Below, piece after piece: positions 9,401 to 22,895 of a stretch of DNA of 64,000 nucleotides. Made by a program: the position numbers and the translations under genes. The DNA comes from Anaeramoeba ignava (lineage: Eukaryota > Metamonada > Anaeramoebidae): positions 124,001-188,000 of the forward strand of contig JAPDFW010000071.1 of the NCBI GenBank assembly GCA_028826165.1, in the 5' to 3' direction. How positions within the stretch are numbered: position 1 is the stretch's first letter; each line of letters begins with the position of its first letter. The notes under the pieces were generated by a model. The model ran no database searches, was not told the DNA's origin, and saw only the letters and a program-made list of their open reading frames with translations.

Positions 9401-12400
9401 TTATGTTTTCTTTTTGGTTTTTCATTTTCATTTTCATCATTATCATCATTTTCATTTTCATCATTATCTTTATTTGATTTATGTTTCTTTTTATGTTTTC
9501 TTTTTGGTTTTTCATTTTCATTTTCGTCATTTTCATCATTTTCATCATTTTCATCATTTTCATCATTTTCATCATTTTCATCATTATCATCATTTTCATC
9601 ATTTTCATCATTATCATCATTATATCTATTTATTTGATTTATTTTTATGTTTATGTTTCTTTTTATGTTTTCTTTTTGGTTTTTCATTTTCATTTTCATC
9701 ATTTTCATTATTTTCATCATTATCATCATTTTCATCATTATCATCATTTTCATCATTATCATCATTATCTTTTTTTGATTTATTTGATTTATTTTTATGT
9801 TTATGTTTCTTTTTATGTTTTCTTTTTGGTTTTTCATTTTCATTTTCATCATTTTCATCATTTTCATCATTATCATCATTATCATCATTTTCATCATTTT
9901 CATCATTATCATCATTATCATCATTATCATCATTTTCATCATTTTCATCGTTTTCATCATTATCTTTTTTTGATTTATGTTTGTGTCTATGTTTATGTTT
10001 ATGGTTTCTTTTTGATTTTTCATTTTCATCATTTTCATCATTTTCATCATTATCATCATTTTCATCGTTTTCATCATTTTCATTATCATCATTTTCATCA
10101 TTATCATCATTATCATCATTATTTGATTTATTTGATTTATGTTTCTTTTTATGTTTTCTTTTTGGTTTTTCATTTTCATTTTCATCATTTTCATCATTTT
10201 CATCATTTTCATCATTTTCATCATTATCATCATTATCATCATTATCATCATTTTCATCATTATCATCATTATCATCATTATCATCATTATCATATTCTCT
10301 TTATTTGATTTATTTGATTTATTTGATTTATTTGATTTATGTTTCTTTTTATGTTTTCTTTTTGGTTTATTATTATTATTATTATTTTCATCATTATTAT
10401 TTTCATTATTATCATCATTTTCATCATTTTCATCATTATCATCATTATCATCATTATTTGATTTATTTGATTTATGTTTTCTTTTTGGTTTTTCATTTTC
10501 ATTTTCATCATTATCATCATTTCTCATCATTATCATCATTATCATCATTATCATCATTATCATCATTCTCTTTATTTGTTTTATTTGATTTATTTGATTT
10601 ATTTGATTTATTTGATTTATTTGATTTATTTGATTTATGTTTCTTTTTATGTTTTCTTTTTGATTTATTATTATTATTATTTTCATCATTATTATTTTCA
10701 TTATTATCATCATTTTCATCATTTTCATCATTATCATCATTATCATCATTATTTGATTTATTTGATTTATGTTTCTTTTTATGTTTTTTTTGATTTATTT
10801 TCTTCATTTTTGATTTATTTGATTTATTTGATTTATGTTTCTTTTTATGTTTTCTTTTTGGTTTTTCATTTTCATTTTCATCATTTTCATCATTATCATC
10901 ATTATCATCATTATCATCATTATCATCATTATCATCATTATTTGATTTATTTGATTTATGTTTCTTTTTATGTTTTCTTTTTGGTTTATTATTATTATTA
11001 TCATTTTCATTATTATCATCATTATCATCATTTTCATCATTTGATTTATTTGATTTATTTGATTTATTTGATTTATTTGATTTATTTGATTTATTTGATT
11101 TATGTTTCTTTTTATGTTTTCTTTTTGGTTTATTATTATTATTATTATCATTTTCATCATTTTCATCATTTTCATATTCAAAAATTCCTTTCACACTCTT
11201 TAATTTTTCAATAAAAATTGGATTCTCTTCAAAAAACTTCAAACAGTATAAAGATATCCAATTCTTAGAATGATTATGAACAGAATCAATAGTTGAATCG
11301 CTTAAAAATTTATCTAATGATTTCACTAAACCTTTCAAAAAATTATCATCTTTTCCAACCAAAAACAAATTTTTTATAAATGAATTTAACAAGGGATGAT
11401 TGATATTATTCTCATTTGATTCTAAATTCAACAGAATCCTTTCTTCTTCCTTTTCAGTTATTAAATTTAGAAAATCAATAGCATTTTCAATAAAATCACA
11501 ATCTTTCTCTTTACTTAAAATAAATTTCCTTAAATTTGTTCTTTCAGCCACAATCTCTCCAATTTTTGGTAAAAAATAATATCGATAAAGCAATAATTTT
11601 CCGGAATTCCTCTTCATAAATCCTGGTTTTGTCATCTTTGAAAATAGACACAAAATGAGAACGAAGATTCACATATCTCCCACAAATTTTACAAGTTGCT
11701 GAATCTGAATTGAATTTCTTAATGTCTCTGATTTCTCCCTCTGAAATTATTCTGTTTTTAAACCTCGTTCGCCTCTTTTTGGAAGATTTTTGCTTCTTGT
11801 TATTAGGACAATAAAACATTTCAATTGGTGAGCAAAATATTTGCTTAAACTTCTCAAAATTCCCAAAATACTTGGTAGATTTATCTTTAAAAGGCTCCCA
11901 GATTTTCTCTTTGAATTCGTCCCAAAGTGGCATGATCTTTGTTCTTATAAACGAAATGCTTCCTTGGAATTCAACAATTTCTTTTGAAATTTTAAAATCA
12001 GAAATACCAAATTCAATATAAAGCGAAAGTAAATGGTATTCAATCAAAATTTGATGCCATTTGTTGATCCAATTCCTTCTTTTTTTAGTGCTATTATTTT
12101 CCTCAAGACAAGCGCGAAGAAAGGTTGGAAAGTTGGATGATAAGTGTTGAATCATCTGAGTAACTTGAACTTGTGTTTTCGAGGAATATTTCTTTTCTAA
12201 TTTCCCGAGAATTACCCCAAAGCACGCATCAAGAAAATTCAAAATGGAAAATTCGCTCTTTTTGAATGCATCTTTTGAACTTGGAAACAAAGTCACCATT
12301 TTATTCCATGTTGTTGTTATTGCTTGCACAATTTCTTCCACTGAATCGAAGTAGTTTTTGTGAATCTCAACCACAGAAAGACTTGCAAATTCTTGATGTG

Positions 12401-15400
12401 AAAAGAGCTCAATCAAGTTTTGGATGTTGATTTTCACATCTAAAACAATATTGTATTCTTCTGGGGAAAGTGCAAAACGAATAAAATCAGCAAAATAGCT
12501 TCTTGCTAAATTAGATTTGTTTTTATCAAGTTCAGTTAGTTTTTGAGCCACAATTTCTTTCAGAATCTTATCATCATCTGGAATCTCATTTTGTTGGACA
12601 TAATTGTAAATTAAATGAGAAAATGGAAATTCCGCATTTTCAAAATCATCCTTAACAATAACAGGATAACAAGGCAAATTAGCATTATAAGCAATTTTTT
12701 CCCAAATTCCCCGAATAGCATCATCTTTTGATACAAAAAGAGTTAAATTTCTATTGCGATTAATGTTATTCAAGAAAATCGCAAAAATCTCTATTAATTT
12801 ATCTATGAAGGTTTTGTAAAGTGTTGATGAAAATGTTTGCAACTCATCCTTTTTATTTTGTTTTTTTTCCACAATCCGATATAAATCCCATTGATAAAGC
12901 TCGATATTTTGAGCGCCATCTTTTGCCATTTGGTTAATTGATGAAATGATCAACTGATAAAAATGCTCATTATTAATCAAATCAAGTATTTTTTCGAGAA
13001 TTGATTTGAATTTCTCTGTTGTCGGATGAATTAATTTCGAAAGAGAAAATCCTGCAATTTCTCGAAGCAACAAAGCAAACTCTTTATTTCCCGAAATTTT
13101 TTTGATCAATGTCTCCATAGAAACGTTCTTATGCAACGCAGCGTCTTTGATATCAAACGAAATTTTGGGAGATAAATCTTCCACATAATAATACTCCCAA
13201 TTTTCCTCAAAACAATATGAGAATCTTGACTGGTGTGTGTAAGGAGAAAGGTGAACAATAAATGAAACATAAAATGTTTGGCTTTTGAAATGGTAGTTTT
13301 TCTTTTCTCTCTCAGTGTTAAATTCCTCTGAGGTTTTGAGATTCTGATTCCTTTTTTGGAGATGATTATAAATTAGAACCTCAACAAGATATTTTGATTG
13401 GTAAAAAATCTCCATTGGAAGCTCGCTTGGATTGAAATGAATCATGAGAATTTTCGTTGTTTCATTATCATTATCATTATCTTTATCTTTATCTTTATCT
13501 TTATCTTTATCTTGTGAATTAAACCATTGATATATTCTTCTCTCAAGTAATTTATCAGTTTCAAAATCCACAATTCGAACAGAATCAATTTTTGTTTTTT
13601 CTGGCTGTTTAATTAATTGGTAATTTGGCGAGTGAGTGAAAATTATTGAGTTGTGAATTTTCTTTTTTTGCAGTTCTTTTGTGAATAATTCCTCAAAACT
13701 ATTTGAATACTGAGTAAAATAATTCGAGCATATTTGCTTCAAAAATCTAAATGAAAAATCAAGATTTTCATTTAGTGTTTCCAATATTTTGCTTAATTGA
13801 AGCATCATATCAATTTTGCAAAGTCTGATCCAAAAAGAAGTGCCTAAATCAATAATTTTGGAAATATCTGAATCCTGTTCTTCATTTTTCTTGTTTTCGT
13901 TTTGTTTCTGGTTTTTGTTCTTCTGTTTTTGATCTATTTTGACAATATTGATGATTTTTATTGCAAGAGCAGGAAAAAGATCGCTGTGGTAATTGAGAAT
14001 CAAGTTATGCCGATTTATTTTATTTGAGGTCACTCTTTCAATATCATCTAAAACACTTTGATTGGCTTTCAAAAAATTCATGTTGTGGTTTTTGATGAAA
14101 TGCTCAGGAATAACAAATTGTTTTTCAAATCGGTTCAAAACAGCAGGTGATTCAATTCGATAAGCTCTGTTTTTATCAGTGATCACAATAATCCGGAATT
14201 TTGGGTTGATTTGCACATGATTTGATGTGTCTCCAAATGATATTCTTGTGAAAAGTTTGTTTTCAATTTGTATGTAATTCTGGTTCAAAAGATCATAAAG
14301 TGGCTCAAAAAGTTGTTGATTATTGCATAAAATGACTGTTTCTCCTAACGAAACAGAGAGTTCAATTTTCTTCAAATTTTGAATGATTCTTAATGTTTCT
14401 TGATCTTCAGAAAATGATGATCCAAACAAAACAACAGCTTTGGCTTTGATTTGGTTCAAAATCACAGGGAAAAGTGCCAAGTTATCAACAAGAAGCATTA
14501 AATGACGTGAAAATTTATGCACTTGATCTTTGGAAAGTTCGAATTTTTCTTGTTTTTCTGGAGGAAGTAATCTTCCCTTTAAATTTTGATTGATTAATGA
14601 CATGATTTGCGGTTCTGGTGTTGGAATTGATATCCCCAAAATGTCCCTGATTTGAGGTAGTAATTCTTTAAGGAAATCGGGTTTTGATCCAAAATTTCGA
14701 TATATTGAATTCCATATCACTTGAGAATCCCAAACTGGTTTCTGGAAATGTATTGATTTGGAAATCATTTTGAGTAGATAATAAAAATCTCTTAATCCAT
14801 AGTAATTTGTATTTGTTCTTCTATTGGATTGTGCTCCTCTTGGTAAATCTTCGTTAGAATTTGAGTTTTCCTGATTTCTTTGTTTTTTTGTGATTAAATC
14901 ATAAACACGCGCTAATTTTTTTGCTAGTTCTGTTGAAGGATTTGAGTGAAGAGATTCAAAAATTGATTCTGCTGTTTGTTGTAATTGGTCAGTATCTGGA
15001 TCTGGACGACGCAATAAAATTCCTCTATTTGTATTTGCTGGATCAAGTTTCCAATTTGATATTGCAAGAACAGAAATTGTAGGTTTTTTTCTCTTCTTTT
15101 TTTTGATTTGATTTTCATTTTCATTATTATTTTCATCACTTTCATCACTTTCATTTCCACTTTCATTACTTTCATTACTTTCATCACTTTCATCACTTTC
15201 ACTTTCATCGTTTTCATTTAAAAATTGATATAAATGTCTTTGATCTGCTTCTTCTAATTCAGAATGCAATATTTTTAATGGTAAATCTGGACTTAAATCT
15301 GCCAAAGCAACCTCATCTAAAACAACTACTGAAATTAAATCTTCTTTATTAAAATTTTTAGCATGATTTTTTGCTAAATCAAAAGCATGTTGGATTCTAG

Positions 15401-18400
15401 CTGATGTAATAACTGGTGAACATTGGATATAAAAAGTTTTTAAAGCTGGTAAATCCCAATTTTTTAAAAATGGATTACTGTTTTTGGGATATCTAAGAAG
15501 AAAAGTAAGTAACTCGATTGAAAGAGATTTTGAAGATCCTTGTTTTTATTATTATTGTTTTTGTTCAAAATTTAAATTTGAATTAATAAATTATTTAAAT
15601 TTTGAAATTATTGAAATTTACCTGGCTTTCCAACAATAAATAACGGAATTTGAACATAGCAAGTAAGAAATATCATCAATAAATTCTCTTTTAATGCATT
15701 ATTCAAAGCAACTTCATGATTCAAATCATGAATTTTCAAAGAATTAACAAAATTGGTTTGAGTTCTTTCAATAAATTTTTGGATTGATAACAATTTCTTG
15801 CTTTTTTGAATATCCCTCATTTTATTATTAACTCCTTCCAAAAATTCAGTTCGAGATTTATCAGCATAACGAGCTGCATAACAAGCAAATAAAGCCAAAT
15901 AAAGAGAGTAATAAATTTGGGGATCATTATCAGAACTGATTAGCAATTTCCCAGCTTTTTTCTCTAACAACCATTTCAAAATTCTTAATGTTCTTGCTGT
16001 ATCTCTTAAAGAAACAGAACTTTGAGGATCATCTGAATTTGATCGAACAAAATCATGTGAATAGCAAATCAACTCCTTAATTTTATCTTTGAATTCTTCA
16101 AGATCATTCCTATTTTGCTGGCTATTTTCGAAAATTTCTTCAAATGCTCGATCTACCATATTCGAAATATATCTTCTTTCTGTTGGACTCTGTAAGTTTC
16201 CAAAATCATAAATATCCTCAAAAAAAGAATCAGGAATTGCATGCACACGATAAACAGAGCGACGAATCTTTCTCATATTTTCTTGCTGTTTGCCAAACTT
16301 ATAAGCAAATCCGGCATCAGTAAGTAAATCTGGATCATCTTCATTCGAATCTTTATTACGATTATTATTATTATTGTTGGATTGGTTTACTCGATATTGG
16401 CCACGAATACGATATGGATTTGCAGCAACAAGAATATTGATTTTTTTACTTATAGGAAAACCATCCATTGATCTGTCTACTAAAATCTCCTTTAACAAAA
16501 CAATGCAATTATTCGGTGCTGTATTATACTCATCGAAGAAAACATTCACTTTACAAAATGAATGCTTTTGAGAATTTTTGTTCTTGGCTGCTTTCTCTTT
16601 AAGTCTCTTCACCTTTTGATTCGCCTTTTGTATTATTGATCTAATATGATTCATTGTTGTTCCTCCATGAACATCTAGAATTAATAATTTTTGTCTCATT
16701 ACTTTTTTCAATAAAAACTTGATCAACGAAGTTTTTCCACATCCAGTTTCTCCAAATAAACTGACAGGAATTCCCGCAAATAATTTGTATTGGAAATAAA
16801 CCATTTTCAAGAAGTTGTCTGATGTTAAAACATATCTTTTTTGATCGTGATAAAACTCATCCAGTTCATCAACCGAAATTGGAACCGTATTCAAAGCTGA
16901 TAAAATTTGGAAAGCAGTTTTGAGATTGATTGCTTTTTCCAGATCAGCGCTTCTATCATTGTTTGCGAATAAATCATAGAAATTGAATTTGTTATTTTCA
17001 AGTGTTTGATGAAGACCTGGATTGAATAATTTTCTCATTGCAACCTGATCTTGTCCAATTAAATTGATTCCGTTGATTTCTTGGTTGTGTTTGGCATATT
17101 GATTTTCAATGAAAAGCACAAGAAGGCAAAGACCTCTTGAATCCCATGGTGTTGCTGTTTGTAAAAGAGATGATAGATCTTCCAGTTCGATTTGTTCTGA
17201 ATTTTTTGACTCAGTAGTCCAGTTTATTGATCGAGAAATCATGTTGACAACTGAATATAAATATGCCTTGAAAAAATCCTTGAGAAATTGTTTTGCTAAT
17301 TGAATGCTCCCAAATGTGGTTTCAGCTACTTTCATATCAAGAAGAAAATACTGAGATAATCCATTTATATGGCTTTTCATTACTTTCCAAAAATTTGATA
17401 GCAATCTGAAAGTAACAGGAGAATTTGGATTTTTATTCTCATCAGTTAAAATTTTGACAGAAAAATCATAGAAGGTCTTTGGATTTGTTTCGGAAGTGAG
17501 AAAAATAAAACGTTGTTCAATTGAAATTTGGTTAAATTCTTTGAAATCGGATTGTCCAATTTCAAGAAATTTAGAAACTTTTTGAAGATCAGTATCAACT
17601 CTTTTATCAATTTTAAATGGATTTTTGATCCTGTATTCTTCAAATGTGAAAACTTCTTTATTCGCATCAAATTGATTTTCTTCAAGATATTTCAAAGGTG
17701 GGAAATTAATAAGTCCGTTGCATGAATTCATGACTCTTGAACTGGGAATTTCCAGATAAATTCTTGTTGTTTTTTTCATATGCCAAATTAAATGATTATT
17801 ATAAGAAATTGATCTTCTTCCTTCTATTGAACCCCACATAAGAAATTCCCAAAGAAAATCACTTGTTTTTCTTTTGGAAATAAACGGCAATTCAATATGG
17901 AGAAATTGTAAAGAATAATCATTATAAAACAATTTATTTTCAAATAATTTTTGTGTTTTAGTGATAATTTCTGAAACTGTTCCTTTTGAAAGTGGAAGGT
18001 ATTGATAATTAAAAGTAGCGTTAGTTGTATTTAATTCATAACATTTTTTGCGAATCTGAAATGTTTTCCCACCTCCAGAAAAGTGAGAAGTATAAACTTG
18101 AATATAATTGTAATAACGGAATTTCTGTAAAAAAATGTTATTAATTTCCATTCTAGAAAGTGATTCAATTTGCTTCTCTATTTTTCCTTGTTGAAAAGCC
18201 TTGAGCATATTGTTGACTTCAAATGAATCACCGGAACACAATAAAAGAAGTGGATATTTTGTTGGATAGTCAATTTTCTGTGGATTGTTTTGATCAAAAC
18301 ATTGCTATTAGCTTTGTTCAAATCATCAGAAAATAAAACAGTAAAAAGAAATTTTGGGAAATATTCATCTTGTTGGTTCTCATTTGAATTGATATTTTCC

Positions 18401-21400
18401 AATTTGAAATTTGAAATTTCATTACTTGTGTTGTAAAAACGATAAATTCTAAAGAAATTCTGAATATCACTTTTGGTTGTTTTTGGATTGCAAATCAAAA
18501 CATTTTCTCTCAATGGGAAATGTTTGGAATAAATGAAATATAATGAGGTTGTGATATCATAAGTTTGTGCACTGTTTACAAGTTTTGTGATGTATATAAG
18601 TGGATCTGCAAGAGTGCCTTTTCTTTTATTGAATTGTTCATTGTATTTCAACTCAATTTTACTTATATTTTCGTTTCCTACTGGGAAAACTGGAATTATT
18701 CTTTCTTTGATTGAACGAGAAATTTTGAGTAATTCTTTTGACATTTTTAGAAGAAAATCAGCAATACGCAAATCTCTTTTGTTCACAAAATTACTGAAAG
18801 AAGTAATCAAAGGAGTGATTTGAGGTTTTTGATTGATGGATCAAATAAATTAAATATAGAAATGAGCAAGTCAGCATCTTTTGAATGAGCAAAATGATAA
18901 AATATTGTGTAAAATTGTTCTCGTGAAAAGATAGATACCAAAGGCGCCTTTTTATAACACTCTTTAAATTGTTTTTTCCAATAATCTAGATCTTGTTGGT
19001 ACTTTTGCTTTTGTTTTTTGAAAGTGTTTTCCCACTCCATGTCGGGACTCACCTTAATAACTTCCTCAAAGTTTTCTTGATCGTAAATAAAATGTTTTTC
19101 GAGCTTCAATTTTTCAAGTAATTTTGAAATATCCTCAATAATTGGGAAAACAGATTGGAAAGTTTCCATATTTTGTAAAAATTTTTGGTTGTTTTCATCT
19201 TCTTTTTGTCTAGCATTTATGTTTAAAATTTCTGTTTTTTCAATCTTGTTATAGTCTTGGAAAATATAAAACATGTCATAAAAATTATTGATATAAAGTT
19301 TTTTGTCTTCAAACTCAAATTCCAAGCAATGAAAAGAATCTTTATGAGTGAAAAAAGCAAATCTAGCTGTTCCATTTTTAGAAAACATCAAATTAAGTCT
19401 TTTTTTGGCTTTCATTTGTGGTGAATCTTCTTCATATTTAATAGCCTCAATAAATTCATTGAAAATTCGATGTAAAAATTTGAAATCAAAATCCAATCCT
19501 TTGTTTAATTCTTGGAAATTTTCTTCTGATTTCTTAATTTGTTCAACAAGTTCTCCAAGATCTTTCCATTCTTTTTCTGCATATAAATAATCTTTAACTC
19601 TTTCCCTTAAAGAGGATAATAAAGTTGCTGCTTTTGCAATTTTTCTATCATTAAATCGGTCAGGATCAACTTTTTCATAAAATTCTTTTTCATCTTTTTG
19701 TTCTTTTAACCATTTAATAACATCATCATTTAAAAGATCTTTTTCATTATTTTCATTTGAATTTTCATTTGAATTTTCATTATTTTCATTATTTTCATTA
19801 TTTTCATTATTTTCATTATTTTCATTTGAATTTTCATTATTTTCATTATTTTCATCGTCTTTAATTTCAATTTCATTTGAATCTTCATCGTCTTCAATTT
19901 CAATTTCATTTGAATCTTCATCTTTGTTATTTTCATCTTTTTTATTTTCATCTTTTTTATTATTTTCATTATTTTCATTATTTTCATCTTTTTTATTTTC
20001 ATCTTCTTTTTTATTTTCATCATAATTTCGATTTGAATGTAATTGTCCAGGAATCAAATCCCCTACAAAATTTAATATCTCATTTGTCAAAAATCCTGCT
20101 TGAAGTTCAGTTTTCATAATTTCATTTACTTTTTTCAAAGTTGGTTTTTCTTGATGATCTTTAATAAGAAAAGTGGGTTTTGTTATAAATTTAAATAATG
20201 AACATAATTTTTCAAGAGAACCAGTAGATCTTTTGTTTTTACGAATTTGATGGAAATTGAAAATTTTATCCTCATTTATAGTAACTTCATTGGTATTTGG
20301 GAAAAAATTAGTTGCTAATGCCTTGGCTTCATATCTTATTTTTTCATCTTCTTGATTAAAAGGAAAAAGTTTTTCCAATTCATCAAAAGTAATAGATTCG
20401 TTATGTAATTTTTGTTGTAATTTTTTCCATTCATCCTTGATTGATTTATTGATCAAATGCTTTTGTAAATCTTCAACAGAAATTGGAACTTTATTTCGAG
20501 ATTTCCAAAATTTTTTTGTTTCTTTTTTCCAAATTCCCAAAAAAATATTACTTTGGAATAAATTACGAATAATTTGTAAATCCTCGAAATTAAAAGGTAA
20601 CACACTAAAAAATGTTTCTATTTCTGAAACATTCCGACTTTGATTTTCTATTGAATTTTCCATTTTCTTTTCTTCCTTGATTTTTGCTAATACATCTTGA
20701 ATTGGTTTAGTATCAAATTTTTGTGAATCACGAAGAAATAAATCATGAAATTCTCGTAGATTTAATTCTTTTTTGTTTAAATCGACCATTAAATTGTATG
20801 ATTCATAGAAATTAAATTTGGGGTAAAATATCTCTAAAAATTTGTTATAATATGTATAGAAAACAAGATAATCTTCAAATTCATTGATTGCACAATCTTT
20901 GGGATTTGTCAGTTTTTTGACTTTATCTTGAATTTCGTTTTTCCAATTTGAAAGTGATTTAAAGAGTGATTTAATTGAAAATTGAAATTGATTTTGAAAT
21001 TGAAATTGGAACTGAAACTGAGTTTGAGTTTGAGTTTGATTTTGATTTTGATCTTGATTTTGATTTAATTCTTGAATTTGAATTTGATTTAAATCTTGAT
21101 TTGGAAATAATTTTTCAAACTCGCGAAACCATTGAAGAGCATAAACATAATTTTGTTGTTGAAATTCTGTTAAAAATTTAATAATGTTGAAAAAGATGAA
21201 TTTCGAATAATCTCAATATCAAATAAAAAATAGGGAATCCAAAATTCAAGTTGATATTCTAAAGGAACAATAGATATCAAAGAATTTTCAAAAGGAAAAC
21301 TACGAGGGTCAATCAATTTCAAAACGTGCATTGTAAAATTATGAATAATTTCTTTAATAACATTGCTATTTGTTTTCAAAGGAAATATGTTTTGTGATAT

Positions 21401-22807
21401 TAAAATTTGTTTTTTTGCGTTTTGATCCAAGTCAATATATTCATGTGTTGTAAAACTTGTGTTGATATATTGATCTACTGTTGATTTAAAAATATGTGCA
21501 AAATTGGGTGATCTCTCTGAATATTTGCATGGAATTTTCATGTTTTTAAGATCATTTTTTTTGTAAATATTAATTTGTTCTAATGCTATATTCCAAAAAT
21601 TAATCCAATCAGAAAGTTTTGCAAATTTAGTAGTAGTAATGAATCCGAATATAATGCCTGGACTAATAAAATGAATAAACTCAATAAATAAACCATTATC
21701 AAATGAATATTCAAGTAATATTTGTCTGTTATTTGAGTTATTGTTAAAGAAAGCATGAAAGCAACTATAATCAAATTGGAAAGACAATTTTTTTGAATCG
21801 AAAACTATTTGAATCATTTTGCAAAATTCTTCCACATATTCATTAGTTTTTTCTCGATTGTTTTGAGGTTGTTTGATTGGGAAAACATTTTTGCTATAAA
21901 TTTGGAAAAGTGGAAGATATTTAATGAATTTAAATTGGTCACTAACTGTATCCAAAGTTGCTGATAAAGTGGAAAAAATAAGTGAAATTTCTTCTTTTTT
22001 CAGTAAGAAAAACACTTCATCAACACTTTCAAGAAAATCTGGAAATTTTTGAGAATCAATGTTTCCTGATAAAGCAGAAATTAAAAGGTTTTTATCTGGA
22101 ATAAATTGGCAAAATCTAATGAATAATATTCTTAATATATCTGGGAAGTTTTCTTGTGAAACAGTTTGAATATCATATTTTTGAAAGAAAGTGCCAACAA
22201 CTTCCTTTTTGGGAGCCATTTTTGAAATTTCTTCAATTCCTTGAGAAATAAAATCTATTGCACTCGGAATATCTGGAAAAAATGAAATAACTTTTGCTAT
22301 AAAGGTAGATAATAAAATTGAAGCAATATTGATTTTTTTTGTAGGTGTGAACTCTTTTGGTAATGATTTTTTTTTTGAAAAATTAAAAATATGGAAGAAA
22401 ACTTGATTTTCAAATGTTGGATTAAATGAGAATTGATTTTCTTTAAAAATTTCTTCTTTCATATTTTTTTTATATTTTTCCATTTTTTTCTTATGATTTT
22501 GTTGTTGCTCTTTATCTTTTGTTGTTGTAATTTTTGGGTATTGTTGGTTTTGTAACAGATTGTATTGTTTTGTTTGAAATTCTAATTTTTCTGTTTTCTC
22601 TTTGATTTAAAAAAAGTTCAAATTTTACAAAATAAGTATTTTTGTCTTCTAAAGGTTGTGACATTGGTTTGCTGTTAAAATAAACAATGAATTTTTGATC
22701 TCCAAATGTTTGTGTAATATCTTCTGGATTTAAATATAAATAAAAATAAATTTGTGATTTTTCTGAATTTAGAAAAGTTTGTGTTTTAGTTTTTTTGCTG
22801 AACTCAT
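6472..22807 (-). CDS. RNF213: RNF213/mysterin-like giant AAA+ E3 ubiquitin ligase (frame-broken)
   Basis: The gene spans 16.3 kb, about 5,400 codons, close to human RNF213 (~5,200 aa). The start is taken as the ATG at 22807. Reading 5' to 3' on the minus strand: a strand-rich N-terminus; long helical regions with Asn/Glu-rich inserts (19740-20010); AAA3 with Walker A GETGCGKTSLIKF (~16720-16752), VHGGTT, and Walker B VFFDEYNT (~16530); AAA4 with GKPG/SSKS split by an 83 bp intron (15539-15621) and Walker B VVVLDEVALA; an RNF213-typical stretch LDPANTNRGILLRRPD and YYGLRDFYYLLKM; then an E3-shell region with an RZ-like C-x3-H-x12-C-x2-C finger at 8449-8520. No canonical RING is visible; only CKIC near 11690. 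Single-base frame breaks near 22793, 22505-22606, 21174, 18828, 18297 and 11573, plus several in the 9.2-11.2 kb repeats, mean it cannot be read straight through. RNF213 in animals targets lipid droplets and intracellular bacteria; the role here is inferred. Confidence 0.85.
8449..8520 (-). other. RZ-finger-like zinc motif of the RNF213-like protein
   Basis: Codes for WRICENNHLSY followed by KCHYCES, giving C-x3-H-x12-C-x2-C. This resembles the RZ finger of RNF213 and ZNFX1, which has a C-x3-H ... C-x2-C core. In human RNF213 the RZ finger is needed for RING-independent lipopolysaccharide ubiquitylation. The loop between the second and third ligands looks shorter than in animals. Confidence 0.6.
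9225..11180 (-). repeat. Coding charge-block repeats in the RNF213-like gene
   Basis: About 2 kb of tandem modules. Each couples an acidic Asn/Asp/Glu tract (GAT/AAT/GAA triplets) to a basic block reading KPKRKHKKKHK followed by (SNK)n. Ten or more modules alternate, making a long polyampholyte between the AAA/linker part and the E3 shell. Tract lengths vary from module to module. In other frames the same DNA reads as Met/Ile/Lys or Phe/Ser/Leu strings; these are shadows. The module frame is not constant, so small indels lie inside the array. Confidence 0.8.
15539..15621 (-). other. 83 bp intron splitting the AAA4 Walker A motif
   Basis: On the minus strand the exon ends ...GKP-G at GTAAATTT and resumes after ...AAACAAG. 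Splicing restores GKPGSSKSLS, the AAA4 P-loop of RNF213, in frame (phase 1). The unspliced frame stops 12 bp in. The downstream exon then reads without interruption to the Walker B VVVLDEV. Confidence 0.85.
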
Positions 22808-22895
22808 TTTTTTAATAATAAAAAAAAGGAAAAAAATGAAAAAATGGAAAAAAAAAAAAAAAAAAAGGAAAAAAATTTCAAATAAAAATTAGTAA
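22808..22895 (-). promoter_or_regulatory. Short upstream region of the RNF213-like gene
   Basis: Only 88 bp separate this start from the stop of the Ras-BTB gene on the same strand. It contains a long homopolymer (A-run on plus, 22850-22867) and the AAAAAATGAAAAAA pattern (coding-strand TTTTTTCATTTTTT) at about 22833-22848. Confidence 0.4.

Noticed and set aside
9234-10793. Long plus-strand frames of Phe/His/Ser/Leu strings
   Set aside because: They are antisense readings of the charge-block triplet repeats of the RNF213-like gene. The repeat has no stops in several frames, so length alone means nothing.
22118-22481. An independent gene starting at the ATG 22483
   Set aside because: Coding-like sequence continues upstream in two frames to an ATG at 22807 that has the typical promoter element, so 22483 is internal to the RNF213-like gene.
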